From: Gammaproteobacteria bacterium
GTDB taxonomy: Bacteria > Pseudomonadota > Gammaproteobacteria > DSM-19610
Assembly: GCA_015494295.1 (NCBI GenBank)
Contig: WGBO01000018.1
Span: 1-64,000, forward strand
Direction: 5' to 3'
Length of the DNA: 64,000 nt
Shown here: positions 21,209 through 31,725 of the stretch, one piece after another
Layout: each line of letters starts with the position of its first letter
Position numbering within the stretch: the stretch's first letter is position 1
The notes under the pieces: generated by a model
Databases searched by the model: none
What the model was told of the DNA's origin: nothing
What the model saw: the letters and a program-made list of their open reading frames with translations, nothing else
Translations under genes and position numbers: made by a program

Positions 21209-21655
21209 ATGGCACGAGGCGTCAACAAGGTTATTCTGGTCGGCAATCTGGGCGCGGACCCGGAAGTGAAATACATGCCCAACGGCAATGCGGTGGCGAA
21301 CGTCACGCTGGCAACCAGCGAATCCTGGAAGGACAAGCAGACCGGCGAGACCAAGGAAAAGACCGAATGGCACCGGGTGGTGTTTTTCCGCCGCCTGGCG
21401 GAGATCGCCGGCGAGTACCTGAAGAAGGGTTCGCAGGTGTATATCGAGGGCAAGTTGCAGACCCGCAAGTGGCAGGACAAGAACGGCAACGACCGTTACA
21501 CCACCGAGATCATCGCCAACGAAATGCAGATGCTCGGCGGGCGTGGCGGTGGCGGCAGCGCGGACTTCGGAGGTGGTGGCGCGTCGATGTCGCAGGCGGC
21601 ACCGGCTGCCGCCGCGCCGGCGGGCGACGACTTCGACGACGATATTCCGTTCTAG
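21209..21655 (+). CDS. ssb: Single-stranded DNA-binding protein
   Basis: SSB coats single-stranded DNA in replication, recombination and repair and recruits partners through its acidic tip. The 148-residue product has the OB-fold N-domain ([40 protein letters not shown]), a Gly-rich linker and the partner-binding C-terminus DFDDDIPF. The AAGGAG ribosome-binding site is strong. An upstream TATGAT at 21126-21131 could be its -10, but no suitable -35 was found. Confidence 0.99.
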   Translation: MARGVNKVILVGNLGADPEVKYMPNGNAVANVTLATSESWKDKQTGETKEKTEWHRVVFFRRLAEIAGEYLKKGSQVYIEGKLQTRKWQDKNGNDRYTTEIIANEMQMLGGRGGGGSADFGGGGASMSQAAPAAAAPAGDDFDDDIPF

Positions 21656-21680
21656 CGCGCCCCGGCCGGGGCGGCGCCAC

Positions 21681-21710
21681 GAAAAAGGCCGGCGCAAGCC
21701 GGCCTTTTTC
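21681..21710. terminator. Bidirectional intrinsic terminator, ssb / MBL hydrolase
   Basis: A perfect 13-bp inverted repeat GAAAAAGGCCGGC with GCCGGCCTTTTTC surrounds a GCAA tetraloop. It provides a GC-rich stem plus a T-run on either strand. It sits between the convergent ssb and hydrolase genes, only 5 bp from the latter's stop. Confidence 0.95.
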
Positions 21711-21714
21711 GTGC

Positions 21715-22626
21715 TCAGCCGTTGCCGGCCCGGTCCAGTTGCAACCTGTCCGCCTGCATTTCCGGGCGGAAGATGTTGATCGGGATCTTCAGGAAACGTT
21801 TGCCGTTGGCTTCCGGGTCCGGTAGCGAGCCGGCGTCGATGTTGACCTGGATGCTCTGGTAGAGCAGTTTCGGGGCGTCCAGTTCGCGGTCGCGTTCGCT
21901 GCGGAATTTCACGAATTCCTCCTCGCTCATGCCCGCCCTCAGGTTGACGTTGTGATGCTTTTGTTCGCCGATCGTGGTCTGGTAAGCCAGTTCGCGGCCG
22001 CCGGGCTGGTAGTCGTGGCCGACGAACACCCGGGTTTCCTCGGGCAGGGTGTACAGCCGCTCGGTAATCGAGTGGTACATGTCCTTTGCGCTGCCGGCGG
22101 GAAAGTCGCAGCGGCCGGTGCCGCTGTCGGGCATGAACAGCACGTCGCCGGTGAACAGCGCGTCACCGAAACGGTAGGTCGCGCAGGCGGGCGTGTGGCC
22201 GGGAGTGAAGATCACCGAGAAGGCCAGCGAACCGGCCTGCACGGTTTCCCCGTCCCTGAGCAGGCGGTCGAACTGGCGGCCGTCGGTGGGAAACGCGTCA
22301 GGCAGGTTCAGTTCGCGCTTGAACACCTCCTGCACGCGGGTGATGCGCTCGCCGATCGCCACCTGCGCGCCGGGGAACATGTCCTTCAGCATCCGGGCGC
22401 CGGACAGGTGGTCGGCATGGGCATGGGTTTCCAGGATATAGTGGAGCGTCAGCCCCTCTTCGCGCAGGAAGGCCGCCACCCGGTCGACCGATTCCGTCCA
22501 TACCTTAGAGCCGACCACGTTGTAGTCGAGAACGGGGTCGATGACCACCGCGTCGCCGCTGGCGGCATCGTGGACCACGTAGGTGAGGGTGGAGGTGCGT
22601 GTGTCGAAAAATGCCTGGATATCCAT
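21715..22626 (-). CDS. Metallo-beta-lactamase-fold hydrolase, persulfide-dioxygenase-like
   Basis: A 303-residue MBL-fold protein close to the ETHE1/Blh persulfide dioxygenase group, which oxidises glutathione persulfide to sulfite using one non-haem iron. The metal-binding motif THAHADH (His68, His70, Asp72, His73) is followed by a GHTPAC histidine, the aspartate in FTGDVLF and the histidine in VGHDYQPGG. The C-terminal 60 residues ([20 protein letters not shown]) match Blh-like enzymes. A good AAGGAG site precedes the ATG. Hydroxyacylglutathione hydrolase is an alternative family, but that family usually has a different C-terminal region. Role in sulfide or persulfide detoxification is inferred. 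Confidence 0.82.
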   Translation of the reverse strand: MDIQAFFDTRTSTLTYVVHDAASGDAVVIDPVLDYNVVGSKVWTESVDRVAAFLREEGLTLHYILETHAHADHLSGARMLKDMFPGAQVAIGERITRVQEVFKRELNLPDAFPTDGRQFDRLLRDGETVQAGSLAFSVIFTPGHTPACATYRFGDALFTGDVLFMPDSGTGRCDFPAGSAKDMYHSITERLYTLPEETRVFVGHDYQPGGRELAYQTTIGEQKHHNVNLRAGMSEEEFVKFRSERDRELDAPKLLYQSIQVNIDAGSLPDPEANGKRFLKIPINIFRPEMQADRLQLDRAGNG

Positions 22627-22864
22627 GTGGCGCTCCTTGAGACCATAAAAAATTTGGGCAAGTATAAGGCTATAATTAGAATTTAACCAGACATAGAATT
22701 AATTATACACTATCGCCCATACCCGCAGTTCGACTTGAAGCAGTTCTATAGCAACCCTCAACAACCCCATGATTTCTAATTTAAACCCGGATTTTCATCC
22801 GTGGCGTTACGCGCGTCTGTCCGCTAAGTGCCTGTCCGTAAAGCAGGATTCGCCGTTTCTCGCC

Positions 22865-22894
22865 TTGACAAGGTGGGGAATTGCTACCTATAGT
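22865..22894 (+). promoter_or_regulatory. Strong sigma70 promoter of the dcw cluster (PmraZ)
   Basis: TTGACA (22865-22870, consensus) and TATAGT (22889-22894, 5/6) are separated by 18 bp. Transcription should start near 22901, about 53 bases before the mraZ GTG. This is the best promoter-like sequence in the window and lies where the mraZ promoter lies in E. coli. Confidence 0.85.
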
Positions 22895-22928
22895 GTCGAG
22901 AAGTGGGAATCTGTGGAAAATAGTGGAA
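22873..22928 (+). promoter_or_regulatory. MraZ-box array (10-bp-phased GTGG repeats)
   Basis: GTGGGA (22903), GTGGAA (22913) and GTGGAA (22923) repeat exactly every 10 bp. In-phase copies GTGGGG (22873) and a weaker GTGTCG (22893) fall within the promoter. E. coli MraZ is known to bind TGGGN repeats with 5-nt spacers downstream of its own promoter and to repress the cluster. The array here matches that spacing, which suggests autoregulation. Confidence 0.75.
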
Positions 22929-22953
22929 ATTTCAGGAGGTCGAGGGGAGTCCG

Positions 22954-23403
22954 GTGTTTCGCGGTGGCAATACAGTCAAGCTCGACGCCAAGGGACGGTT
23001 GGCCTTGCCAACCCGTTACCGTGGCATCATCAGCGAGCGTTACGAAGGCCGCCTGGTGGTGACCGTCCACGACGACGGCTGCCTGCTGCTGTATCCGCAA
23101 CCCGAATGGGAACAGATCGAACATCGCCTTATCAGTACCCCCAACCTCGATCGCCGCACACGCGACATGCAGCGTATGTTGGTCGGTTACGCCACCGAAG
23201 TCGAGATGGACGGCAACGGCCGTATCCTGCTGGCGCCGCGCCTGCGCGATTTCGCCGGGCTGGACAAGACCGTGGCGCTGGTCGGCGTGGGCAAGAAGTT
23301 CGAGATCTGGAACGAAGAAACCTGGATGGAGATCGGCAGTAGCTGGAAGAACGGGGCGAGCGATACCGACAAACCCCACCCGCTCGATACGCTGACACTG
23401 TAG
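22954..23403 (+). CDS. mraZ: Transcriptional regulator MraZ
   Basis: MraZ is a SpoVT-AbrB-fold DNA-binding protein that forms ring-shaped oligomers and represses the dcw promoter. The 149-residue product (E. coli 152) has two tandem AbrB-like repeats: [18 protein letters not shown] near residues 5-22 and [20 protein letters not shown] in the second half. Translation starts at GTG 22954 with GAGGGGAG upstream. It is the first gene of the dcw cluster, 5 bp before rsmH. Confidence 0.97.
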   Translation: MFRGGNTVKLDAKGRLALPTRYRGIISERYEGRLVVTVHDDGCLLLYPQPEWEQIEHRLISTPNLDRRTRDMQRMLVGYATEVEMDGNGRILLAPRLRDFAGLDKTVALVGVGKKFEIWNEETWMEIGSSWKNGASDTDKPHPLDTLTL

Positions 23404-23408
23404 CGGCG

Positions 23409-24338
23409 ATGAGCGACCAGCATCAACCGGTACTGCTGACACAGGTACTGGATGCACTCCGGGTGAAACCGGACGGCATCTATATTGACGCAACCTTTGG
23501 ACGTGGCGGACATGCGGCAGCGCTTCTCGAGAAGCTTGGCCCGGAAGGCAGGCTCCTGGCCTTCGACAAGGACCCCGAGGCCCTGGCCTGGGCGTCGCGC
23601 CGGTTTGCCGGCGAGGAGCGCCTGCTGATGCGCGCCGGCAGCTTCGGCAAGCTGGCAAGCGAGGTCGATGCGCTGGACTGGCGGGGCCGGGTCGACGGCA
23701 TTCTGCTCGACCTCGGCGTGTCCTCGCCGCAGCTCGACGACGCCGCGCGCGGTTTCAGTTTCCGGCAGGCCGGCCCCCTGGACATGCGCATGAACCCGGA
23801 GGCGGGACCCAGCGCTGCCGACTGGCTGGCCGAGGCCTCCGAGCAGGAGATCGCCGATGTGCTCTGGAAGTACGGCGAGGAACGGTTTTCGCGGCGCATT
23901 GCGCGCGCCATCGTCAACACGCGCGAGGAAACGCCGATCGTCACCACCCTGCAACTGGCCGAGCTGATTGCTTCCGCCGCGCCGCGCCGCGACCGCCACA
24001 AGCACCCGGCGACGCGCAGTTTTCAGGCAATCCGGATCTTCATCAACCGGGAGCTGGAGGATCTGGAAGCGGTGCTGCCGCAGGCGGTGGACGCGTTGGC
24101 GCCGGGCGGCCGGCTGGCGGTGATCAGTTTTCACTCGCTGGAAGACCGTATCGTCAAACGCTTCATCCGTGACGAATTCCGCGGGCCGGAGCTGCCGCCC
24201 GACCTGCCGGTGATGCCGGCGCACTACGCGCCGCGGCTGAAACCGGTCGGCAAGCAGATCCGCGCCGGCGACGAAGAGATCGCGGCCAACCCGCGGGCGC
24301 GCAGCGCGGTGCTGCGGGTGGCGGAGCGCGCCGCATGA
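23409..24338 (+). CDS. rsmH: 16S rRNA m4C1402 methyltransferase RsmH (MraW)
   Basis: RsmH N4-methylates C1402 in the 16S rRNA decoding centre using SAM. The 309-residue product (E. coli 313) starts [13 protein letters not shown] and has the SAM-binding [15 protein letters not shown]. Also present are the conserved [21 protein letters not shown] region and the C-terminal [20 protein letters not shown]. It overlaps ftsL by 4 bases (ATGA). Confidence 0.99.
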   Translation: MSDQHQPVLLTQVLDALRVKPDGIYIDATFGRGGHAAALLEKLGPEGRLLAFDKDPEALAWASRRFAGEERLLMRAGSFGKLASEVDALDWRGRVDGILLDLGVSSPQLDDAARGFSFRQAGPLDMRMNPEAGPSAADWLAEASEQEIADVLWKYGEERFSRRIARAIVNTREETPIVTTLQLAELIASAAPRRDRHKHPATRSFQAIRIFINRELEDLEAVLPQAVDALAPGGRLAVISFHSLEDRIVKRFIRDEFRGPELPPDLPVMPAHYAPRLKPVGKQIRAGDEEIAANPRARSAVLRVAERAA

Positions 24339-24598
24339 AGGCGCTGTTGTTACCGGTGTTGCTGGCCGCCGTGATCGCCAGCGCCATGGGCGCGGCCTGG
24401 TCGCGCCACGAGAGCCGTAAATTGTTCAACGAATTGCAGCAACTGGAGAGCGAGCGCGACGCCATGAACGTCGAATGGGGCCAGTTGCAGCTCGAACAGA
24501 GTACCTATACCACGCACGGCAAGATCGAGGCCGCCGCGCGCGAACGCCTGCGGATGAAGATCCCGGGCACACAACAGGTGATGATCCTGCAACCATGA
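24335..24598 (+). CDS. ftsL: Cell division protein FtsL
   Basis: FtsL is a small bitopic divisome protein that pairs with FtsB and FtsQ and activates FtsWI. The 87-residue product (E. coli 121) has a very short cytoplasmic N-terminus. One transmembrane helix (about residues 3-20) is followed by a periplasmic leucine-zipper-like coiled coil ([23 protein letters not shown]) and an ERLRMKIP motif. It is identified mainly by position and topology, and overlaps both neighbours by 4 bases. Confidence 0.93.
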   Translation: MKALLLPVLLAAVIASAMGAAWSRHESRKLFNELQQLESERDAMNVEWGQLQLEQSTYTTHGKIEAAARERLRMKIPGTQQVMILQP

Positions 24599-26301
24599 GC
24601 AAGGCAAGCCACATCAGCCGGGGGCGTCGGTTCGTTTTGATCGGACTGATGCTGGCCGGTTTCGCCGTGCTGGCGGGCCGCAGCGCCCAGTTGCAGCTCG
24701 TCGACCAGGCTTTCCTGCAGGAGCAGGGCGACGCGCGCCACCTGCGCGTGGTGCAGGTGCCGGCGCACCGCGGCATGATCGTGGACCGCAACGGCGAGCC
24801 GCTGGCGATCAGCACGCCGGTGCAGTCGGTGTGGGCGAACCCGCAGGAACTGGTGGCATCGCCGGGCGAAATGGCCCGGGTGGCGGAATTGCTGGCACTG
24901 GACGTGGACCGCCTGCAACGTCTGATCGGGCAGCGCAAGGATCGTGAGTTCGTCTACCTGCGGCGCCACATCGCCCCCGACCGCGCCGAACAGGTGATGG
25001 CGCTGGATGTGCGCGGCATTTATCTGCAGCGCGAGTACCGCCGCTACTATCCGGCCGGCGAGGTGGCCGGCCACCTGGTCGGCTTCACCAACGTGGACGA
25101 CCACGGCCAGGAGGGGCTGGAGCTGGCCTACGACGACTGGCTGACCGGCCAGCCGGGCGCCAAGCGCGTGATCAAGGATGGCCAGCGCCACATTATCGAG
25201 GACGTGGAAAACATCCGTTCCGCCAGGCCCGGCAACAAGCTGACCCTGAGTATCGACCGCCGCATCCAGTACCTCGCCTACCGCGAACTGAAGGCGGCGG
25301 TGCGCCAGCACCACGCGCGTTCGGGTTCCATCGTGGTGCTCGACAGCCGCAGCGGCGAAGTGCTGGCGCTGGCCAACCAGCCGTCCTTCAATCCCAACAA
25401 TCGTCGCCGCCTGCGCCCGGACCGGCTTCGCAACCGCGCCGTCACTGATGTCTTCGAACCCGGCTCGACCATGAAGCCCTTCGTGATTGCCGCCGCCCTG
25501 CAAACCGGCAAGTACCGGCCCGGCACCCGCATCGACACCTCGCCGGGTCTGTTCCAGGTGGGCGTGCACACCATTCGCGACATGCACGACTACGGCGTGC
25601 TTGACCTGACCGGCGTGATCCGCAAGTCGAGCAACGTGGCGGCCAGCAAGATCGCGCTGTCGCTGGAGCCGCGCACCCTGTGGGGCTTCCTGTCCGGCGC
25701 CGGTTTCGGTGTCTCCACCGGCAGCGGTTTCCCGGGCGAGGCCGACGGCCACCTGGCCGCCTACCGCCGCTGGCGCGACATCGAGCGCGCCACCCTGGCC
25801 TACGGTTACGGTTTGTCGGTGACGGCCATGCAGCTGGCGCAGGCCTACAGCCTTTTTGCCAATGATGGTTACCGGGTGCCGGTGACCCTGTTGCGGCGCG
25901 AGGATCCGGCGCCGCGCGAGGCGGTGTATACGCCGCAGGTGGCGCGCGCCGTGCGCCACATGATGGAATCGGTGGTGCATGCCGGCGGGACTGCCGTGAA
26001 GGCGGCGGTGCCCGGCTACCGGGTGGCCGGCAAGACCGGCACCGTGCACAAGTCGGTATCCGGCGGCTACGCGGAGGACCGCTATGTGGCGGTGTTCGCG
26101 GGCCTGGCGCCGGCCAGTGATCCGCGCCTGGTGGCGGTGGTGGTCATCAACGAGCCGCGCAACGGCGTGCACTACGGCGGCCTGGTGGCCGGGCCGGTGT
26201 TCTCGCGGGTGATGGCCGGTGCGCTGCGCCTGCTCAACATCACGCCAGACGACGCCCCCCTGTTGCAGACGCGCTCGCGTCACGGCGGAGGTCCGGCATG
26301 A
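24595..26301 (+). CDS. ftsI: Septal peptidoglycan transpeptidase PBP3
   Basis: FtsI cross-links septal peptidoglycan together with the glycosyltransferase FtsW. The 568-residue product (E. coli 588) has one transmembrane helix near residues 13-28, a pedestal domain and a class B transpeptidase domain. Active-site motifs are STMK (Ser291, Lys294), SSN (345-347) and KTGT (480-483). The ATG at 24595 overlaps the ftsL stop; the longer frame upstream is not used. It overlaps murE by 4 bases. Confidence 0.98.
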   Translation: MSKASHISRGRRFVLIGLMLAGFAVLAGRSAQLQLVDQAFLQEQGDARHLRVVQVPAHRGMIVDRNGEPLAISTPVQSVWANPQELVASPGEMARVAELLALDVDRLQRLIGQRKDREFVYLRRHIAPDRAEQVMALDVRGIYLQREYRRYYPAGEVAGHLVGFTNVDDHGQEGLELAYDDWLTGQPGAKRVIKDGQRHIIEDVENIRSARPGNKLTLSIDRRIQYLAYRELKAAVRQHHARSGSIVVLDSRSGEVLALANQPSFNPNNRRRLRPDRLRNRAVTDVFEPGSTMKPFVIAAALQTGKYRPGTRIDTSPGLFQVGVHTIRDMHDYGVLDLTGVIRKSSNVAASKIALSLEPRTLWGFLSGAGFGVSTGSGFPGEADGHLAAYRRWRDIERATLAYGYGLSVTAMQLAQAYSLFANDGYRVPVTLLRREDPAPREAVYTPQVARAVRHMMESVVHAGGTAVKAAVPGYRVAGKTGTVHKSVSGGYAEDRYVAVFAGLAPASDPRLVAVVVINEPRNGVHYGGLVAGPVFSRVMAGALRLLNITPDDAPLLQTRSRHGGGPA

Positions 26302-27818
26302 TGGCCGCCGGCGCAACACAGGCAGGCATGCCGCTTGCCGAACTGCTCGCCGGCCTGGGCGACGCGCCGCTGCCGCCGCTGACCGTGGGCGGACTGTGCG
26401 CCGACAGCCGCGAAGTGGCGCCCGGTGACCTGTTCCTGGCCTGCCGCGGCCTGCGCGTTCATGGGCTGGAATCGGCGCGGCAGGCGGTGAGCCGCGGCGC
26501 GCTGGCGGTGGCCTGGGAACCGGAAGGCTGCGAAGACCCCGGCAGCCTGCTCGCCGGGCTCGGCGTGCCAGTCATCGCGGTGCCGCAATTGTCGCGCCGC
26601 CTGGGCATCATTGCCGACCGTTTCCACGGCCACCCCTCCGAACACATGCACGTGGTCGGCGTTACCGGCACCGACGGCAAGACCACGGTGAGCCATTTCA
26701 TCGCCCAGGCGCTGTCTTCGCCCGCGGCCCCGGCCGGCCTGCTCGGGACCCTGGGCTACGGCGTCTACGGGGACCTGTCCGCGCCGACCCACACCACGCC
26801 CGACGCCTTGCGCCTGCAGGCCGAACTGGCGGCGTTGCGCGAGCGCGGCGTGACGCGGCTGGCCATGGAGGTTTCCTCGCACGCGCTGCACCAGTACCGC
26901 AGCGAGGGCATCCGGTTCGATACCGCGGTGCTGACCCTGCTGAGCCGCGACCACCTCGATTACCACGGCACCCTGGAGGCCTATGCCGACGCCAAACGGC
27001 GTCTGTTCGAGTCGCCGGGACTGGCATGCGCGGTGCTCAATGCCGGTGATGCCTTCGGCCGCGAGCTGGGCGCCGCGCTTGGCTCGCGCCTGCGCGTGAT
27101 CAGTTGGCAGTCCGATGCACGGGCGCGGCCGCTGTCCGGCGAGTGGCTGCGTCTGCGGAAGGTCGACCCGTTGCCCCGGGGTATCGCCCTGGACATCGAG
27201 ACCGACCAGGGCGCGGTAGCCTTCGAGGCCGGGGTGCTGGGCGATTTCAATGCCGGCAACCTGCTGGCCGCGATGGGCGCCTTGCGCGCCGCCGGCTTCA
27301 CCCTCGAACAGGCCGCGCAACGGCTGGCCGGGGTCAGCACCGTGCCCGGCCGCATGGAACTCTTTAGCGTGCCGGGCAAGCCCGCCGTGGTGGTCGATTT
27401 CGCGCATACGCCGCACGCGCTGGACACCGTGTTGAAGGCGCTGCGGCCGCACTGCCGTGGCAGGCTGCTGTGCGTGTTCGGGGCCGGCGGCGACCGCGAT
27501 ACCGGCAAGCGCGGGCCGATGGGCGCCGCGGCCGAACGCGGCGCGGACCGCGTCATCGTGACCAGCGACAACCCGCGCCACGAGTCACCAGGCGCCATCA
27601 TCGAACAGATCGTCGCCGGCATGGCGCGGCCGCAACAGGCCCTGTGCATCGAGGATCGCGGCGAGGCCATCGACAGCGCCCTGTCTGCCGCCGGCCCTGA
27701 AGACCTGGTGCTGGTCGCCGGCAAGGGACACGAGACCACCCAGCAGGTCGGCGACCTGAAACTGCCGTTCAGTGATCGCGAGCGTGTCGCCCGATGGTTG
27801 CGCGGGGGTGGGGCATGA
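26298..27818 (+). CDS. murE: UDP-MurNAc-L-Ala-D-Glu:meso-DAP ligase
   Basis: MurE adds the third amino acid of the peptidoglycan stem in the cytoplasm. The 506-residue product (E. coli 495) has the ATP-binding GTDGKTT (Lys128) and the DNPRHE motif. That motif marks meso-diaminopimelate, not lysine, as substrate, which is consistent with a Gram-negative wall. The C-terminal GKGHETTQ is also typical. ATGA overlaps occur at both ends. Confidence 0.98.
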   Translation: MMAAGATQAGMPLAELLAGLGDAPLPPLTVGGLCADSREVAPGDLFLACRGLRVHGLESARQAVSRGALAVAWEPEGCEDPGSLLAGLGVPVIAVPQLSRRLGIIADRFHGHPSEHMHVVGVTGTDGKTTVSHFIAQALSSPAAPAGLLGTLGYGVYGDLSAPTHTTPDALRLQAELAALRERGVTRLAMEVSSHALHQYRSEGIRFDTAVLTLLSRDHLDYHGTLEAYADAKRRLFESPGLACAVLNAGDAFGRELGAALGSRLRVISWQSDARARPLSGEWLRLRKVDPLPRGIALDIETDQGAVAFEAGVLGDFNAGNLLAAMGALRAAGFTLEQAAQRLAGVSTVPGRMELFSVPGKPAVVVDFAHTPHALDTVLKALRPHCRGRLLCVFGAGGDRDTGKRGPMGAAAERGADRVIVTSDNPRHESPGAIIEQIVAGMARPQQALCIEDRGEAIDSALSAAGPEDLVLVAGKGHETTQQVGDLKLPFSDRERVARWLRGGGA

Positions 27819-29170
27819 TAGCGCTGACACTGGCGGAGGCGGCGGACTTGCTCGGCGTGGCGTGCAGTGATGCCGATACCCTGTTCAGTGGTATCAGCAC
27901 CGACACCCGCAGCCTGCAACGCGGAAATTTGTTCGTCGCCCTGCGGGGGCCGAATTTCGACGGCCACGACTACCTGGAGGCGGCGCGCGAGCGCGGCGCG
28001 GCGGCGGCCGTGGTGAGCCGCACGGTTGATACGGTCTTGCCCTGCCTGCGGGTGGACGATACCCGCCTGGCGCTGGGGCGGCTGGCCGCCGGCTGGCGCG
28101 CCCGTTTCGATCTGCCGCTGGTCGCCGTGACCGGCAGCAACGGCAAGACCACGGTCAAGGAAATGCTGGCCGCCGTGCTGCGCCGCTGCGGCGAGACGCT
28201 GGTGACGCGTGGCAATCTGAACAACGATATCGGCCTGCCGCTGACGCTGGCCGGCCTGTCCGAGGCGCACCGCTACGCGGTCATCGAAATGGGCGCCAAT
28301 CACCCGGGCGAAATCGCCGCCCTCACGGCCATCGCGCAACCCACCGTGGCGCTGGTGAACAACGCCGGTCCCGCGCACCTGGAAGGGTTCGGCAGTCTCG
28401 AGGGCGTGGCGCGCGCCAAGGGCGAACTGTTCGAGAAGCTGTGCGCGGACGGCGTCTGCATTATCAATGCCGACGACGCCTTTGCCGGTCTGTGGCTGGC
28501 GATGGCGGGCGAGCGGCGCGTGATCCGTTTCGGCCTGGAAACCGACGCCGAAGTCAGTGCCGACTGGAAGGGCGACCTGTCCGGCAGTGACGTGTGCCTG
28601 CGAACCCCGGCCGGCGAGGTGGCGTTCCGCCTGCCGCTGCCGGGCCGTCACAACATCATGAACGCGCTGGCCGCCAGCGCGGCCTGCGTGGCGCTGGGCC
28701 TGAGCCCGGCACAGATCGCGGACGGCCTGTCGGGCATGCGGGCGGTCGGCGGTCGCGGGCAGGAGCAGCGTGGACTGCACGGCTCGCGCCTGATCGACGA
28801 CACCTACAACGCCAACCCGGCATCGCTGGCGGCGGCGCTGGAGGTGTTGGCCGGCGGGCAGGACGAACGCTGGCTGGTGCTCGGCGACATGGGCGAACTG
28901 GGCGACGAAGCCGAGGCCCTGCACGCCGCCATGGGCGAGCAGGCGCGCCGGGCCGGCCTGACGCGGCTGTTCGCGCTGGGGCCGCTGGCGGCCGCCGCCG
29001 CGCGCCGTTTCGGCGCCGGCGGAGAGAGCTTCGCCGACATGGACGCCTTGCTGGAGAGCCTGCGCGACGCCCTGCACGGCGGCGTTACCGTGCTGGTGAA
29101 GGGGTCGCGCGCCATGCGCATGGAACGTGTCATCGAGGCGCTTCGCGCGCGCAACGGGGAGGCCGCCTGA
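27815..29170 (+). CDS. murF: UDP-MurNAc-tripeptide:D-Ala-D-Ala ligase
   Basis: MurF adds the D-Ala-D-Ala dipeptide, completing the UDP-MurNAc-pentapeptide. The ATG at 27815 overlaps the murE stop (ATGA) and gives 451 residues (E. coli 452). [10 protein letters not shown] (Lys111) is the P-loop. [10 protein letters not shown] and [10 protein letters not shown] are family motifs. An in-frame ATG 21 bases upstream, inside murE, is less likely. Confidence 0.98.
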   Translation: MIALTLAEAADLLGVACSDADTLFSGISTDTRSLQRGNLFVALRGPNFDGHDYLEAARERGAAAAVVSRTVDTVLPCLRVDDTRLALGRLAAGWRARFDLPLVAVTGSNGKTTVKEMLAAVLRRCGETLVTRGNLNNDIGLPLTLAGLSEAHRYAVIEMGANHPGEIAALTAIAQPTVALVNNAGPAHLEGFGSLEGVARAKGELFEKLCADGVCIINADDAFAGLWLAMAGERRVIRFGLETDAEVSADWKGDLSGSDVCLRTPAGEVAFRLPLPGRHNIMNALAASAACVALGLSPAQIADGLSGMRAVGGRGQEQRGLHGSRLIDDTYNANPASLAAALEVLAGGQDERWLVLGDMGELGDEAEALHAAMGEQARRAGLTRLFALGPLAAAAARRFGAGGESFADMDALLESLRDALHGGVTVLVKGSRAMRMERVIEALRARNGEAA

Positions 29171-29171
29171 C

Positions 29172-30254
<1,083 letters not shown>

Positions 30255-30266
30255 GCGGGGAGAGGG

Positions 30267-30341
30267 ATGGACGAGAAGAGCCAGATTGTATTGGTGGGAC
30301 TGACCTTCGCGGTGATCGCCGTGGTGCTGGTGATCCTGTGA
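30267..30341 (+). CDS. Possible 24-residue single-helix membrane peptide
   Basis: A short open frame fills most of the 106-bp mraY-murD gap, the first sizeable gap in a run of overlapping genes. It encodes MDEKSQIVLVGL then TFAVIAVVLVIL: a charged N-terminus (Asp, Glu, Lys) and about 18 hydrophobic residues, which is one transmembrane helix. GGGGAGAGGG lies directly upstream at good spacing. It ends 19 bases before the murD ATG. No family is recognised, and a chance ORF cannot be excluded. If real, it would be an inner-membrane microprotein co-expressed with lipid I synthesis. Confidence 0.5.
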   Translation: MDEKSQIVLVGLTFAVIAVVLVIL

Positions 30342-30360
30342 CGGGACAACGACGGGAAAC

Positions 30361-31725
30361 ATGTTGACGGCAACAGACATGACGGAACACGAGGAACGAC
30401 AGGCGCCGCGCACACTGGTGGTCGGTCTTGGCGCCACCGGTGTGTCCTGCGCGCGTTTCCTGTCGCGCGCCGGCGTGCCGGTGGCGGTGACCGATAGCCG
30501 CGAGCAGCCGCCGGGCCTCGAAGTCCTGCAGCGGGAACTGCCGGACGTGGCCCTGTTCCTCGGCGGTTTCGACGAGCAGGCCTTCGAGCGCGCGCAACGC
30601 ATCGTGGTCAGCCCCGGCGTGTCCCTGCGCGAACCGCTGCTGGCGGAGGCGCGCGCGCGCGGCGTGGAGATCATCGGCGATATCGAACTGTTCGCGCGTC
30701 AGGTGAGCGCGCCGGTGATCGGCATCACCGGTTCCAACGGCAAGAGCACGGTGACCACCCTGTTGGGCCTGATGGCGCGCCAGGCGGGGCGTACCGCGCG
30801 CGTCGGCGGCAACCTGGGCGTGCCGGCGCTCGACCTGGTGGACGACACCGAGCCGGACCTTTATGTGCTGGAGCTGTCCAGCTTCCAGCTCGAAACCGTG
30901 AACAGCCTGTCGTGCCTGGCGGCCGTGGTGCTCAACGTCAGCCCCGATCACATGGACCGCTACGATTCGCTGGGCGACTACGCGCGCGCCAAGCAGGCCA
31001 TTTACCACCACGCGCGCCTGCAGGTGGTGAACCGCGACGACGCCCGCGCCGCCGCGCTGGCGCACGCTCACGCGCCAGTGACCGGGTTTGGCTGTGGCGA
31101 GCCGCGCGAGGGCGACTTCGGTGTGCGCGCCGTCGACGGCGAACCCTGGGTGGCGCGCGGCGACGCTGCGCTGATGCCGGTATCGGAGTTGCGCATGCCC
31201 GGCCGTCACAATCTTTCCAATGCGCTGGCCGCGCTGGCGCTGGGCGCGGCCGCGGGCCTGCCGATGGACGCCATGCTGCAGGCGCTGCGCGAGTTCCAGG
31301 GCCTGCCGCACCGCACCGAGTGGGTGGGCGAGTACCGCGGAGTGCGCTGGTTCAACGATTCCAAGGCCACCAATATCGGCGCCGCGCTGGCCGCCGTGCA
31401 GGGCTTCGAGGGTCCGCTGGTGCTGATCGCCGGCGGCCAGGGCAAGGGCGCCGATTTCGCCGAACTGGCGGCCGGACTCGACGCGCGGGTAAGGTGCCTG
31501 GTGCTGCTCGGCGAGGCCGCCGGCGAGATCGAGGCGGCCGTGGGCGGCAAACTGCCCGTCAGCCATGCCGCCGACATGCGCGAGGCGGTGCGCATCGCCG
31601 CCGCGCAGGCGCAGCCGGGCGATACCGTGCTGCTGTCACCGGCGTGCGCGAGCTTCGACATGTTTCGCGGCTACGAAGACCGTGGCGAGCGTTTCGTGCA
31701 GGCGCTGCGGGAGGTGTTCGAATGA
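30361..31725 (+). CDS. murD: UDP-MurNAc-L-alanine:D-glutamate ligase
   Basis: MurD adds D-glutamate to UDP-MurNAc-L-Ala. The 454-residue product (E. coli 438) has a Rossmann-like N-domain (TLVVGLGATGVSCARFL), the P-loop GSNGKSTVTT (Lys128) and the WFNDSKATN motif. A second ATG at 30379 would shorten it by six residues. The start lacks a strong ribosome-binding site. It overlaps ftsW by ATGA. Confidence 0.97.
   Translation: MLTATDMTEHEERQAPRTLVVGLGATGVSCARFLSRAGVPVAVTDSREQPPGLEVLQRELPDVALFLGGFDEQAFERAQRIVVSPGVSLREPLLAEARARGVEIIGDIELFARQVSAPVIGITGSNGKSTVTTLLGLMARQAGRTARVGGNLGVPALDLVDDTEPDLYVLELSSFQLETVNSLSCLAAVVLNVSPDHMDRYDSLGDYARAKQAIYHHARLQVVNRDDARAAALAHAHAPVTGFGCGEPREGDFGVRAVDGEPWVARGDAALMPVSELRMPGRHNLSNALAALALGAAAGLPMDAMLQALREFQGLPHRTEWVGEYRGVRWFNDSKATNIGAALAAVQGFEGPLVLIAGGQGKGADFAELAAGLDARVRCLVLLGEAAGEIEAAVGGKLPVSHAADMREAVRIAAAQAQPGDTVLLSPACASFDMFRGYEDRGERFVQALREVFE

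Larger units (their letters stand above)
22627..22953. other. Divergent intergenic region, MBL hydrolase / mraZ
   Basis: This 327-bp gap holds no supportable gene. The left third (about 22640-22715) is strikingly AT-rich compared with its surroundings and probably contains the hydrolase promoter; TATACT on the minus strand at 22666-22661 is a possible -10, without a convincing -35. The right part contains the mraZ promoter and the repeat array described separately. A 97-codon open frame starting at 22769 crosses the promoter and runs into mraZ, and looks spurious. Confidence 0.7.

Noticed and set aside
22769..23062. 97-codon open frame upstream of and overlapping mraZ
   Set aside because: It crosses the strong dcw promoter and the MraZ boxes and reads mraZ in the wrong frame.
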